Source: Hysterium pulicare CBS 123377
Lineage: Eukaryota > Ascomycota > Dothideomycetes > Hysteriales > Hysteriaceae
Assembly (NCBI GenBank): GCA_000467715.1
Contig: AJFK01000977.1
Coordinates: 62,001 to 126,000, forward strand
Reading direction: 5' to 3'
DNA: 64,000 nt
Shown: positions 11,071-22,611 of the stretch, one piece after another
Position numbering within the stretch: the first letter of the stretch is position 1
Layout: each line of letters starts with the position of its first letter
Translations under genes and position numbers: made by a program
Notes under the pieces: generated by a model
The model's input: the letters and a program-made list of their open reading frames with translations, nothing else
Told to the model about the DNA's origin: nothing
Database searches by the model: none

Positions 11071-11466
11071 TTAATCTTCGCCAACGTCCACGCCCTTGGC
11101 CTTTAATTCTGTCCTAGCCTCTTGTATCTGAGCCATCAACTCCTTGTGCGCCTCTGGAACATCATTGAATGTGAAGACGCCATATCCGAGCTTGAAGAGT
11201 AGGTAAGCGCCGAAGGATACGAGGGCCCAAAAAGGAATCTACACGTATTGATCAGAATCTTGATCAAGAGTCAATTCGTTATGGACACATCTTACGACGG
11301 GAATTATTTCATCCTGAATCTTCGGGGAGAAAGGCACGACGCCGAGAAATCCTGCAAGATACACCTGTAGGGCGTTAGTATCTGCAGATACGGCAAAATG
11401 ATTACAGGGCTTGCATACAGAAGAAAGGAGGAGGGCAATAGAAATCGTTTGCTGGGCGCGGGTCAT
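11071..11466 (-). CDS. DPM3: Dolichol-phosphate mannosyltransferase subunit 3
   Basis: Three short exons (11466-11419, 11364-11296, 11238-11071), all phase 0, encode 94 aa, close to the usual DPM3 length of about 92. Two hydrophobic segments lie in the first 55 residues (TISIALLLSSVYLAGFL and IPFWALVSFGAYLLFKLGYG), followed by the diagnostic cytosolic helix FNDVPEAHKELMAQIQEA. DPM3 is the ER-membrane anchor that tethers and stabilises the catalytic Dpm1 in the enzyme making dolichol-phosphate-mannose for N-glycans, O-mannosylation and GPI anchors. Small size and two introns make it easy to miss. Its upstream region is shared with the SmgGDS-like gene. Confidence 0.93.
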
Positions 11467-11993
11467 ATTGCTGATGACGTTTCCTATTGGACGTGTCCGA
11501 ACGAACGAGTGCCGCAAAACTGATTGCAGGGAGTGTAACGTCTGGACGTGAGATTGAGATGGAGACAACTAGCAAGAGTTGAAGTTGACCAGATTGTCTG
11601 GCTCACTATAGTGTGCTTACATAACATGAGAAATCACAAATGCTGAGCCCTCAACGGCAGCCATGGCACGGGCCGCCCATGGAGATCAACACATGCAAGA
11701 CGATACAATAACGCTCCACGGGCATTAATCGGGAGACGAACAGTGCACCGGGGTTTTAGCTTTCACTCCATGTGCATCCAGACCCTCGAGAGTCAAACGT
11801 GTACAAGAATCCTTTAACACCATTGGTTGCAACAAGCATTTGCATTGGATATTACCCGCGCCAGGATATCCCGAGGATGTAGAGTGCCACCAACAGTCAG
11901 GCCAGCCCAATCAGTCTCCTTTTTCAAGATGAGATGTTGAAAGTGGTACTTAAGCTCCTTTCTGCCTCATCACTTCACTAAGCATTGGCCAAG
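11467..11993. other. Divergent intergenic region
   Basis: Shared upstream sequence of DPM3 (-) and the SmgGDS-like gene (+). No coding frame or distinct motif stands out. Confidence 0.5.
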
Positions 11994-14101
11994 ATGTCAA
12001 GCTTCAGCAACAATCCAGATGAGTTCTTGGAGGCTCTCGGATCCTATCTAGATAAAGACGTGGGGGCCGATCATCACGAACTCGAGGAAGTAGTAACAAA
12101 ACTCTCTGTGTTTGAAAGGCTTAGTCGACTCGAGGTTTGTGAGAAAGCTGTTGAGCTCCTAGGGACAGCTGTCGGGAAACAAAGTAAACCTTCTACTTCG
12201 AATCCTACGCACTATTCTAACAATGCCCAGAGAGCTGGCAATTGCCATTCAATCGAAGTGGCATCCTCGGTTATGCCGCCCAGAATTTAGATCTACAGAC
12301 GACCCCGGTTGGATTGGCAAAGCAGTACCTGCGTGTCATTGGGAATTGTGTTGCAGATAACGGTGGGTAGAGATAGGCTGCAGCTGCGATCTTTTCAATA
12401 CTTACATGGTAATATCAGATGAGAATCGTGCAGCCATTGTCGACCATTTCGAAAAACTTACCGCCTGTCTTCAAAATGAGAACTTGATCTTAACCGCTCT
12501 AGCAGTCATTCTCAATCTTTGCAATGAATATGGTAAGCTCGAAAGCATACTGTCTAAACTCCTTCTAATATAGGTCCTTAGACCAAGCTCAAAGTCAAGC
12601 TGCGAAACTGCGACTCGATAGCACGATATCCCAGTATCTCGCGACAAACAAGATACCCTCAGCAGGCGTAGATTATGCCGTTGATCTACTTACTTGGACA
12701 ACCGCATCACTCACGCCTACCGAGATCCAAAGTGCCGCTTCGATAAAGACGTTTGACCATATTCTAGACCTTGCGCTCAACTACGATGAAGACCATTATA
12801 ATGACTATGTCACCATTTGCGCTCACTATCTAGAAGACCCAGAGCTCCAACAAAAAGTTGCAACTCCTGAAATCCTTGAGAAACTCTTCAATCTCATCCT
12901 CGACTTCGAAAGCAGGCTAAGACCAGAGAACATCCAAAGCGTATTCAGAGCCCTAGGCGCTCAAGATGCGACCAAAATGCGACCAACGGATGGCGATGCG
13001 ATCTTAATGGTCCAATTAATCAATTATCTATCCGCCATCTCTGCTACCGATGTCTTCGTCAAAAAATTCAACATGAGAAGCCCCGTCGTGAAAAAGGTCA
13101 AATCTAAATTCCTTTCGCTGTCTACATCTCCCTCGACCGTCTGCGCGTGCGTCATTCTCGGTAACATGGCAATAGCAGACCAAGTCTCGATCGACATGGT
13201 CGAGGACATGGGCATGCACCTTACCTTAATCGGGATCCTCTCGGCACGCAAAGAACCAGCTCTACTCTATGCCGCCGCCGGATTCATGCGTCATCTAGCA
13301 TTCCCAGAGGAAAACAGAAGAGTCCTCGGCGAAGCCGGACTTCTCGAGACCTGCTGTCAATTACTTCTCAACAAAGACCCGTCAGTCCGCGGTGAGGCGG
13401 CCGCCATACTCGGCAAACTAGTCACCAACAATTTTGAGAATATTGAGCAGGTGGTTTATGAGGCTATGCCAGAGGACGTCACACCAGCCGAGCTTCCCGG
13501 CGTAGAGCTCCCAGTACATCCTACGATCTTATATCACATGGTCACACAATCACTACTTCCTTCGGCCCCACTCCCAAGTACAACAATGAAGAACGCCACT
13601 ATCGAGATCGGGCGCGCCATTGTAGCCATGTTACGCTATCTCGGGAAGACAGATGTAGAAGAAGATGTCGAACCAGTATCCCGCCATATGTACAAAACAC
13701 CTCTAATCGCTAGACCTGTGGCTCGTCTTGTCCGTCAACGGTTCTACGCTGAAGCCAGATCAGAGGGTTTACTGGGGCTGGGCTTAATGGCGCAATCGCA
13801 TGAAGGCGCTACTTGTGTTGTGCAGGAGATCAAAGAAGATCCCGGGTTGTTGGATGCGATAAAGGAGTTCAGTACTGAAGAGAGGAGTAATGCTGGAGAG
13901 CTGAATGGTTCGAATATGAGTCGGGAACAGCAGAATGCCGTGGTACTCTTACATGGTCTTTCCGTCAATGGGGTAAGATTTCAGTCTACAGCTTGAGTAT
14001 AACCATTTTCACTGACTGATGACCAGGTTAATGCTATGGATTACGCCATGAAGAGTGATGTCGAATCTTTAAGGTCGGAGCTCGAGAGGATGGTTATTTA
14101 A
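11994..14101 (+). CDS. SmgGDS/RAP1GDS1-like armadillo-repeat protein
   Basis: Five exons (11994-12183, 12231-12362, 12419-12532, 12582-13972, 14027-14101) give 633 aa, near the 607 aa of human RAP1GDS1. The third intron uses the second of two possible acceptors (CCTTAG at 12581); the nearer TATAG would cause an early stop. The protein is alpha-helical throughout with ARM-like repeats, for example LLYAAAGFMRHLAFPEENR, LETCCQLLLNKDPSVRGEAA and the C-terminal QNAVVLLHGLSVNGVNAMDY. The animal homologue binds prenylated small GTPases with C-terminal polybasic regions and promotes nucleotide exchange and trafficking; the fungal role is inferred from the family. The last exon adds only 24 residues. 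Confidence 0.82.
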
Positions 14102-14743
14102 AGCTTAAGCTAGGAATGAATGGAAATTTTAAACGGCGACTTTTAGAGGATGGCTTGACTTTCCTGGTTCACGATCTTTACTCTTCATGTACGAATTCTG
14201 TTAGCTCACGGGGATTTGGGAGAGAGTCTGCTTATTGCTAAATGGCTGTATAAAGTGGAGATGAACAAAGTTGAAAGGGTTGTCGCCTCTCTAGTGGTAT
14301 TCTGAGATCTGATTCTATGGTCGTAATAGCGGTAGGCAATTTCGAACTTCCCCCAATCTACCAAACCTTGACAGTATGGCCGGCCAACACCCTAGTGGAA
14401 TATGATTCTCATCGTTACTGTTCCATCCAAACTGCCATTTCTCTCAACAAATGCCAAGGCAACAGCTGCCCAACCGACCTCCTTCACCTCATTCACCACC
14501 TTCACATCCGCTAAAAACTCGCGCTAAAAGTCCTTCGACCTCGCACCTCGAATTATCGCAATTGGCGTCAGAAATCAACACTTTTCGTTATGTTACCAGA
14601 TTAGGAAGGTCTTGGCATTGAAAGTGCCTAAGGCATCCAGCTACCATACTACCCCTAACTCAAATCCTACATGATTCCAGGCCCTTTCTAGCAGCAACAA
14701 CCTCTGCTCAATCAGATAGAGAGCCACTCATCGTCGTCATCTC
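14102..14743. other. Convergent intergenic region
   Basis: Lies between the stops of the SmgGDS-like gene and the SMP-30-like gene. One 65-codon open frame on + (14317-14514) shows no family motif; I see nothing else. Confidence 0.5.
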
Positions 14744-15787
14744 CTAACCCTTAACAAACATCCCAAGTACCTTCCCGCCCTCAACAAACGTCCCATTCAC
14801 AGGTCCCGCCAACCCTCCGGCCGTAATCCCATACAACACCTGCAAGTTCTCCTTCGGCCAAGCAACAGCCGTCACACCAGCAAGTTTCGTCGAGTTGAAG
14901 TGAGAGTAGATAACCCGTTTCTCCGCCGCACCCACATTAACCTTCACAATCACATTCGTAGGATTACCAGCGATATACGCGTTGCCGGCAGAATCGAGGA
15001 CGAAGTCATCGCCGAGAAGAGAACCGACAACGAGGGAGGGTTTGCTGTGATTGGCTATGTCTGCATTGTTGATGGCGAGTTTCCAGAACGTTTGTTTCAC
15101 GGTGTTGGTGTAGAAGATTTTGGTGAGCTTGTCGGCGGGGTCGATGGCGATTTTGAGGCCATTCAGACCAACTGGGAGGTAGGGGAATGGTAATGGTTTC
15201 ATGGAGTCGACGTCGCAGATTGCCTGGATGTATTTGCCCGTTGCGACGTTCAGGTCCCAGATACATCCCTCAGTGGAATCGGCGATCAGGACGTCGGTGT
15301 CATTGAGCGTGGTGATGCCATTCAGAACACCTGCTTCAGGGATGTCGGCAATTTTGTGGATGGCGGGAGGGGATGTTGTCATGTCGACTTGCCAGACTTT
15401 GTTGGAGCCAGGGGGAGAAGTGTCGGTCTTGACGGAAAAGTTTCCAGCGTTGACGATGAATTTGTCGGTGTTGCCATGACCTTGAAGCTCGGTGATGCCC
15501 ATCAAGCCGGTAGCAGAGGGGAAGGTATAGATGAGGTTCGCTGTTCCCTGTCCTTTTTTGACGTTTGTGGTAATCTCCCATAGTTCGGGCACGTCGAGGC
15601 GAGTCACTAGGATGTTGCCATTTTGACGGACGATGAGGTTTTCGACCCAAGAACCGTTAGGAAATTGGTGGATGGTGAAGACATGAGGATCTACGTAGGA
15701 GACTTGGGCACTTGCAAAGAAGCCTTGGAAGATAATGGCGAGGAGAGCGACCAAGGAGGTTTCGGAAGTTGGACGAAGGCGCATCAT
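14744..15787 (-). CDS. Secreted SMP-30/gluconolactonase-like beta-propeller
   Basis: A single exon of 347 aa. A signal peptide is clear: basic start MMRLRPTS, a hydrophobic core LVALLAIIFQGFF, and probable cleavage near ASAQ. The mature protein shows repeated beta-propeller blade motifs: NGNILVTRLDVPELWEI, GVLNGITTLNDTDVLIADS, GLNGLKIAIDP and DDFVLDSAGNAYIAGNPTN. These resemble six-bladed SMP-30/gluconolactonase-type propellers found widely in fungi. Several N-x-S/T sequons fit secretion. The metal-binding Glu/Asp set of true SMP-30 lactonases cannot be confirmed by eye, so substrate and activity are unknown. The next gene on the same strand encodes an alpha/beta hydrolase. Confidence 0.8.
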   Translation of the reverse strand: MMRLRPTSETSLVALLAIIFQGFFASAQVSYVDPHVFTIHQFPNGSWVENLIVRQNGNILVTRLDVPELWEITTNVKKGQGTANLIYTFPSATGLMGITELQGHGNTDKFIVNAGNFSVKTDTSPPGSNKVWQVDMTTSPPAIHKIADIPEAGVLNGITTLNDTDVLIADSTEGCIWDLNVATGKYIQAICDVDSMKPLPFPYLPVGLNGLKIAIDPADKLTKIFYTNTVKQTFWKLAINNADIANHSKPSLVVGSLLGDDFVLDSAGNAYIAGNPTNVIVKVNVGAAEKRVIYSHFNSTKLAGVTAVAWPKENLQVLYGITAGGLAGPVNGTFVEGGKVLGMFVKG

Positions 15788-16229
15788 AGCTGAATTAAGT
15801 TATTTGGTCGACGGTTTAGTATATTCAAGAGACCGTGGTATTGAGGTTCATTCGCGAATTGGTGGGTTTCGTGTGCTCCAGGAGTAGACCTTCGGTGTAT
15901 TGAGTTCAAAACAAGCCCAACGAGTAGGCACCTGATGAATGTGGATGACCTTGGTAGGCTAAATTTGTTTCACTGCTGAAGTAGGCCTAAGAAAGGTATT
16001 CACTGCAACTGCTATTTCTTTTGCTTGTTTTCGACGATGGATGAAGCCTTTGTTGCAGATGGAGATTCTGTCTCCTTAAAAGATGTTGCACTCTCTGGTT
16101 CTTCTCTAAGCTGCTGTGACACGACAAGACTGCAGTGTCATAGCAAGTACTCCACATAGCAACAGCTTGTGACAGCTGTACCGCCTGGCTCTTGAATCGG
16201 GACCCGTTAACGTCAAAATTGGACGATGA
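15788..16229. other. Intergenic region upstream of the propeller gene
   Basis: Contains the promoter of the SMP-30-like gene and the 3' flank of the hydrolase gene, both on the minus strand. No coding frame was recognised. Confidence 0.5.
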
Positions 16230-17684
16230 CTAGAGCATTGGCATGGCTTTTCCTTCATTATCCACTTGGGCGATCATCTTTTCCTGTGCACGTTTCATCG
16301 CCTCTAAAACCTCTTCATCGGTGATATCAGTCAATTTCGTAACATCAACTTGATGCTTCACCAAGCTCTTCGCAGCGACGAAGAACCCTTCCGTCTTGAT
16401 GTTACCGGACTCTTCCACCACCTTCTTGCAAAATTCTGTATAATCAGTCAAGCATAGTCGACTGGCATTGGCTCCTTCGAGCATCATGGCGAAACAGTGT
16501 GGCATGGCTTCAAATTGCTCCCACACAACTTTGACACCTTGCTTCGCAATTCTTTGAGCCAATACCATGTCTTCATCTGCAAGCATCTCTTCCCCACACA
16601 CAATAAAGATTGGTGGCGATCCTTCCCAAGACTTGGCCGCGAGTGGTGATACCAGAGGATGGCGGAGGGCACTTCCTTCGCAATAGATGGTCGCTCGTGG
16701 AGGGTCCGTTGGCCATGCAGGGCAGGTAGAATACTTCATATTTGAGCTAACTGACGGGGGAGGTAGGTAGTCGTACTTGGCATTGCCTTCAATCGATGGC
16801 AAGCTGCGAGCGATGTCGAACCAGGGGGAGTTCAAGGCTACCCCACCCGGAAGAGGGATCTCAACCTTCTTTCCGTTGAAGACAACATTTGGTAGTTGTC
16901 CCTTTGGTGAAGTTCGGTGGATTTGAAGAAGTGTTTGTAGAAGGGCAGCGGATAGATTACCTCCTGCAGAATCACCGCCAATCACGATCTTTGATGCTGG
17001 AACAGGTTGATGTGGTGCTCCCGGTGGTGGATATAGGAGAGATAGATATGCCGTTAGGGCATCTAGAAGTGCTGCCGGAAATGGATTCTGGGGAGAGAGG
17101 CGATAGCGAACTGAGAATACTCGACCTCCGGTAAGCTTCGCAAGTTTAGAGGTCATCGGACGATAAGTCGTGGGATCAAGTAGAAACATAGCCCCTCCAT
17201 GGAAATATAGCAACGTCACATCACTCTTTACTTCTTTCATGAGACGTTCATACTTCTCTTCCTCCGATATTGATGGTTCAGGTTCTTCTTTAGTGGCATC
17301 TTGGCGGAATCCGGTCCATTCAGCGTATACAGGTTCGGATGGAGGTATCAAATACCCCACGCTCCCTTCTTTAAGCTCATCAATAGTCTTGAACAAGAGC
17401 TGCCGTAGATCATCTTCAGATGGCAAAGGCATCGTCACGCGGCTTATCCACATTTTGCCTTTGACGCCTGGATCTTTGGTCGTGAGCTGTTGCTGCTTGG
17501 ATATCGAGCTTGGTTTAGAGTTCGGTCCGATCATATCGCGAAGAACCTTGACAATGAGCTCGGTCCGAAGGTCCCATTTCGAGGATGTATCTGAAAGCCA
17601 TAGGGTATGTAGAAGCGCAGTTTTGAATATGAAAGGAGCTCTGGGCACTAAAAGCTTGAGCATAGCAGATGGTGTGGCGTCCAT
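16230..17684 (-). CDS. Alpha/beta hydrolase fold-3 (HSL-type) esterase/lipase
   Basis: A single exon of 484 aa. The hormone-sensitive-lipase family hallmarks are in order: oxyanion-hole motif LLYFHGGAMF (about residue 160), the region FSVRYRLSPQNPFPAALLDA, the nucleophile elbow VIGGDSAGGN (about 240), an acidic residue region FIVCGEEMLADED and the histidine in EAMPHCFAMM. The catalytic triad Ser-Asp/Glu-His therefore appears complete. The N-terminus MLKLLVPRAPFIFKTALLHT is hydrophobic and may associate with membrane; it is not a typical signal peptide. The natural substrate is unknown; short-chain esters or lipid esters are usual for this family. It shares direction with the secreted propeller gene 440 bp downstream, but no functional link is shown. 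Confidence 0.88.
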   Translation of the reverse strand: MDATPSAMLKLLVPRAPFIFKTALLHTLWLSDTSSKWDLRTELIVKVLRDMIGPNSKPSSISKQQQLTTKDPGVKGKMWISRVTMPLPSEDDLRQLLFKTIDELKEGSVGYLIPPSEPVYAEWTGFRQDATKEEPEPSISEEEKYERLMKEVKSDVTLLYFHGGAMFLLDPTTYRPMTSKLAKLTGGRVFSVRYRLSPQNPFPAALLDALTAYLSLLYPPPGAPHQPVPASKIVIGGDSAGGNLSAALLQTLLQIHRTSPKGQLPNVVFNGKKVEIPLPGGVALNSPWFDIARSLPSIEGNAKYDYLPPPSVSSNMKYSTCPAWPTDPPRATIYCEGSALRHPLVSPLAAKSWEGSPPIFIVCGEEMLADEDMVLAQRIAKQGVKVVWEQFEAMPHCFAMMLEGANASRLCLTDYTEFCKKVVEESGNIKTEGFFVAAKSLVKHQVDVTKLTDITDEEVLEAMKRAQEKMIAQVDNEGKAMPML

Positions 17685-18457
17685 GATTGTGGAGGGAAAT
17701 ATATCGATTTACAGTAACGCCGTGCTATGCTACCGGAGAAAGAGAATAGTCAAAATAGAATAGGAAGATAGAGCAAGAGAAATGGAAATGAATGGGAGAC
17801 GTAGTTTTATGTCCTTAGACCAGCCAGGGCCAGTGCTTTTGCCGCTCAGTGATTGACCTCAACGGGCCTCGGCCCGGATGTTCACCATTCCGTAGACCCT
17901 AGCTAGCATCTGAAGACTAAAGGGAATCTTTAAAGGCTTCAAGTAACCAAGTAACCGTCTTTGCAATTTGTCTGATGTTTTCGGGCATTCTGTCCTAGAA
18001 AAATCGAGGGGTTTAACATCGCTTTACCACACCCAATAGGTAGCAACAAGACGTAGGAATCCAAGACGGGATCATGCGCATTCATTCACAAAAAGCAAAT
18101 ACACGGGCAACATTTTCAAATATTCGATCACTTCATGTCTATAACACCACTACCTTTAACTTCTTATGAATTGGATTCATTGCAAGGCAGACTATACTTA
18201 AAACGTATCTTGGCAAGGTAGTTCCTGTCGAAATAAACTACAGGCATGATGGTATATCCAAATATTTAATTCTTAGTACCCTTGGATTAAGGGTGGATAG
18301 ATATCCGGAACTGCCCATGCAATCGTATCATCCTGCCAGCCCAATGGTATCTTTTGCTGCCCGAAATCCCAATAAAAACGCAACGCCGGTGTGGATCCAG
18401 ACCATTCCAGGACACCATACTTTCCATGCAAATGCAGCAATCAGTGGACACAGACAT
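17685..18457. other. Intergenic region
   Basis: Holds the promoter of the hydrolase (-) and the 3' flank of the cyclin gene (-). No coding frame with family motifs was seen. Confidence 0.5.
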
Positions 18458-19742
18458 CTATTCTTCCACTTCTCCTTCTTCGCTGACATCGTCATCATGT
18501 TGCGAGACACCATTTGAAGCTGGTGGCTGCTCTGAATCTTGTGCGGAAGTACCATTCTGATCCAGTTTGGCACGCTTCGCTTCTCTGCCATCGTCTTCCT
18601 GATCTGGAGCTTTAGATGAACGTCCATTTTGAACTCTCTCCTCAGTCTGCCTTGACTGCGCGGGCGCTCCATTTGTGACTACGTTTTCGGTACCTTCATC
18701 TCTCCGTCTTTTGAGACTTTGCTCACTTGCGCTTCTCTCCATTCCCACAGAGCTAGTGGTAGGACTTAACGGCGTCTGCGATGTCCTTAGTCTCGTCTTC
18801 GCGTCTCTAGGATCATCGTCCTCCGGTGTGCGAAGACCTACGTAGATGCTATCTCCCCCGTCCCTGATTGGTGCGGTCTCATAAACGTCTGCCATGTGAT
18901 TGCACGCCCGTCTGATGTCTTTCAATCGGACATGTTGAACCTCCCACCATGGCAAACCATCCTCATCGGGAAACGCAAGTTCGCACATCTTTGCGCCTGC
19001 ATACAGAGATGCGGCTGCTATGGTTCGTGATGTAAAGAGCAGACATAGTTGCGTGAGACTGCTGTCACTTAGGAATGCCCACGACGCATTCCGCAACTTT
19101 TTGTTATGCTCCACCCCGAGATATTTCAGCATGTCGTACATGGTTTTGTATGGGGGTTCGACGGACAGATCGAAGCATATAGTCTCCAAGAGAATGTCTT
19201 CGCTGTATAGTATTGTGTCCCGCCATTTCCAAAAGTCCTTGGTCTGTTCATCGACAAGTTTGTTCGGATCTTTGAGCGCGACTCGAACGCATGCGACCAC
19301 CAGTTCTTTCATTTTTCGGCAATTCTCCTCAACTTTCGTCGCAAGAAATAAGGCAGTTGCTGCAATTTGCTAGTGGCGCATTAGACTAGGTTCTCTAGGG
19401 AAGTCAGAATGGACTCACATAATGGTGCAGCGGTTTGTATCCGTTCTTCGCAACGAGGGACTGGCGCATGAGATATCGGTTGAAGAAGACTGCTGCGGTA
19501 GACAGTGTTGTTTGGGGGAGCTTCAACATCATTCCAACCTGCAATATGAAGTTGACGCCTTTCCTGCGCACCGTCTTTTCCTCCTCCGACGGCATTCCGT
19601 CAACTATCGAGGGTGTTTGCAACAGCTCGTCTTCTGAGAATATCCATTGCTGCTCTGATTCGGCGACAATGGGGTTTGGAGGCCTCGGTCGGTCCCGCAC
19701 GGCGGGTCGGTGGCCGGACGAGTTGGCTGTAGCTGGAGGCAT
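18458..19742 (-). CDS. pch1: Cyclin T/K-type cyclin (Pch1-like, Cdk9 partner)
   Basis: Exons 19742-19419 and 19369-18458 give 411 aa. The ATG at 19742 is the first in frame; an upstream open stretch begins with TTG only. The first cyclin box is well conserved: QQWIFSEDELLQTPS, KGVNFILQVGMMLKLPQTT, AAVFFNRYLMRQSL, then across the intron LHHYQIAATALFLATKVEEN. The second repeat contains TSRTIAAASLYAGAKM. The tail from about residue 240 is disordered, Ser/Pro-rich and acidic. Fission yeast Pch1 is the cyclin of Cdk9 (P-TEFb), which phosphorylates the RNA polymerase II C-terminal domain; that role is inferred by family. The N-terminus could be longer if a further upstream exon exists. Confidence 0.83.
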
Positions 19743-20283
19743 TGGATATGTGAAGGTTGAAGGGTTTAGAACGGGCGCGACAAATGTCGGAGGAAGTAGC
19801 GCGGAATGTATTTGAATGCGGACATGAGGGGAAATCAAGGTCTTATAAAGATGAACTAGTCTGCAGGATGTGTAGAATGACAGGAAGCCTTATTATTGAT
19901 GTAGGTGAACAATAGAATGTTGAAGTCACGGTGAATTCCAGCAGGGTCCGTCCACCCTGCTCCGTAAATGGTGAATGGCATGATAATTTTGATACGGAGC
20001 AGTGATCGTTCTGCGGCACGTGAATGGCGCCTTCCATTGGTAAATGTTCATGTTGCTCCGATGAGAATTGTTATCTAGCTAACACAGCTGTAACGATGCG
20101 AAGTATTCATGAGATAATGCGAACAACGTTCTTGTTGTACAGCCCCGCGCGGTATGTTTGGGCCCCAACATTCAACAACTCAGCCCGGCCAGCTGTTGTG
20201 CAGTTATATTTTTCTTCAGACTCGCAGCTTTCTGGAAGGCAACTTCGTTTTTTCTGAGTCCTTCTAACGGGCGTCAAGTATCC
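19743..20283. other. Divergent intergenic region
   Basis: Upstream of the cyclin gene and of the STAND relic. No clear elements were identified. Confidence 0.5.
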
Positions 20284-21392
20284 ATGGCCGAAGTGCTAGC
20301 CGTAGTAGGCGTCATTGCCAATGTCATTCAGCTAGTTGACTTCGGCTCGACGGTTCTTAGTCGCTTAGACGAGTACCAATCCAACCTTGGACATCTCCCA
20401 GAGTCTTTTCGCCATATCAAAGCTGAGCTTTCTCTACTGTTTCACACTCTAAAGGCGACTAAGGATGGCGTTCAAGCAGGTGCCATTTCACAAGAAACCC
20501 AAACGGCGCTTCTGCCAGCTATCCAAGGCTGTCAGGAACAGGTCAGCTTGCTCGATGACCTCACTACGAAGGTGTTGCCCACCTTGAATGATTCTTCTAC
20601 AAGACGACTGAATTGAGAGAACTGGGAGACGTGTGGAGCGCTATTCCCCCATGCAGAGGTGCTTTTGGACTACCGGCCTACAAGCGAAGAGTATATATCG
20701 AGAAATGGGCGTATATCCTATCCGAAGCCGCGGCCTATGCTGCAGCGAGAGGAAGCTTTGACACAGCGATAAAGATGAGCCAAAAAGCCGTAGAGGCCCT
20801 TCAGCTTTCTATAGGCTTGCGGGAGCATCGTGCGATGGCTAGAATGGAGGAGCTGGCTATAAGTTACAATCTTGCAAGACGGTTAGATGCTACAAAGCAG
20901 CTAGGTTTGCAAGTATTGGCCTTGCGAAAAGAAAGTTTTGGCGATGAGAGTGTCGATACCCTCCGCATTATGAGCAACTTAGCTTTAACGTATGCTAGCC
21001 AAGAAAAATTGAAGGAGGCAGAAGAATTGCAATTACACGTGCTGGAATCTCAACTGGGGGAAGACCATAAAGACACACTGACTGCACTCTACAACATAGC
21101 GCACATTTATGGTCGGCGAGGCCGAGTTAAGGAAGCTGAAATGCGAACGATGAAAGTCTTTGAAAGATCAGAGGGCAAGCTAGGAAAGACGCATTCGATT
21201 ACATTGATGATAATGCATGGCCTGGCGTGGATTTTGGGCAATCAAGGGCGCTATATGGAAGCTATGTCATTGATGGATCATTGCTACCAAGTACAAAAGC
21301 AAAATTTGAGGCTGGATCACCCTTGGACGACAAAATGTCTGGAGGCAATACAGGGTTGGAAGTCAAGGATAGAGGCAAAGGAGAAGAGTTAG
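20284..21392 (+). pseudogene. Relic of a SesA...TPR STAND (NLR-like) protein
   Basis: Two parts are recognisable. At 20284-20616 a 110-residue frame starting MAEVLAVVGVIANVIQLVDF matches the fungal N-terminal domain that precedes STAND NTPases (SesA/NACHT_N type). At 20613-21392, in another frame and without a convincing start codon, lies a helical block with kinesin-light-chain-like TPR repeats (SVDTLRIMSNLALTYASQ, LGEDHKDTLTALYNIAHIY, TLMIMHGLAWILGNQGRYME). Intact family members carry a NACHT or NB-ARC NTPase between these parts; no P-loop or other NTPase motif is present here. The element therefore looks like a decayed member of the large, fast-evolving fungal NLR repertoire used in non-self recognition. 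The first frame alone could still be expressed as a lone domain. Confidence 0.65.
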
Positions 21393-22611
21393 AGTAGTGG
21401 TTAAGGGTAGATAGATAATCAAGGCATGGATAATTGGTTTTCTCCGCTGGTTACATTTTATGTAGCACGTTGATGATGCGTTATTGATTCTTAATGGTCT
21501 TCTTTGATTGATTTCTGCAGCTTCTCTAGAGTGTTCGCATACTTTTCTTGTCGTATTTGGATAGTATTATGCGTTGTGCCACATAGGACCTTCAAGTCCA
21601 TAGTCGTATTCATTCACCATACCTATACCTCAGCTATTACCATCGAAGTAGAAGGCTCATAGCAACATCCAATAACGCTAAGGCAGTATTTGAAACGTCT
21701 CGGTTGGGTCTACCGTCTCGAACGTAAAAGTCTTGATGCTGTTAGGTTAAGTTTCATACGCGCTAGTTTGTCGCGTCCCTTCAAGCATCAGTGTCTAGGT
21801 CAACCAGGGAACTTTGCAGGGGTAGAATAAGTAGTAGTGAGATAGGTAAGGCTCTGAACGTGAATTACATGGAATATATATCAGTAAATCGCGATAGCAA
21901 GTTTGGGAATTGGGAGTCTTGACACTGCTCCCTCCTGCCGTTGTAAAATATGGTGTCGGTGAGTCGCGGAGCAAGTCCCCGCGAACTCGGAAATGCCAAG
22001 AAATGCCCGTGGTGTCTTTATATATTGCAATGATGAAAGTGTACATGACCCACATGCCTCTTTCTTGAAAGCAATGTTTGCTTGAGGACGGCGAGAGTGA
22101 GGAGAAGACGGCTTAGATGCGGAAACATGTCAGTTAGTGCGGCTACTAAGCAAGTTGCTTACTAGTCCGACGTGATCGACGCGGTTGTCCCCGGCCAAGC
22201 TTTCTCCTCTGTCGACATCACATCTGACTAGGTTTCCTGCTGCACATCGCAAAGCACCACCCCCCGGATCACCACCGAACTCCCAGCTCCACCACTAGGC
22301 ATGCGACCACCCTGTGCTCTTGCACCCGTTGCACGATAAGCATCTGTTCTTTGATGAGACCACCCTAGTTGTCTTGCATTTCCACAGGAACAATCATGTC
22401 CTTGTGACACCCGAGCTATCTTCATTCCCCCCACCTCCCTACCTCTCGACACCCCCGGACGACGACGACGAGCACTACTCATTACTGTGCGCTCTCACAG
22501 ATCCGACCGCCACTTCACCTCCGAATCCCCTTTCCGTTCAACGAGCCTCGGAGCAGCCTCTTCGGACCGCATTCACTACTTCGACGTTATCTTCAATTTC
22601 GACTTGTCAAC
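21393..22611. other. Intergenic region and probable SIP5 leader
   Basis: About 1.2 kb without a recognisable gene. The last 350 bp before the SIP5 ATG is C/T- and C/A-rich and probably includes its 5' leader; this is inference from composition. Confidence 0.5.

Noticed and set aside
14744-17684. SMP-30-like and hydrolase genes as a metabolite cluster
   Set aside because: Only two adjacent genes, no synthase, regulator or transporter next to them; adjacency alone does not support a cluster.
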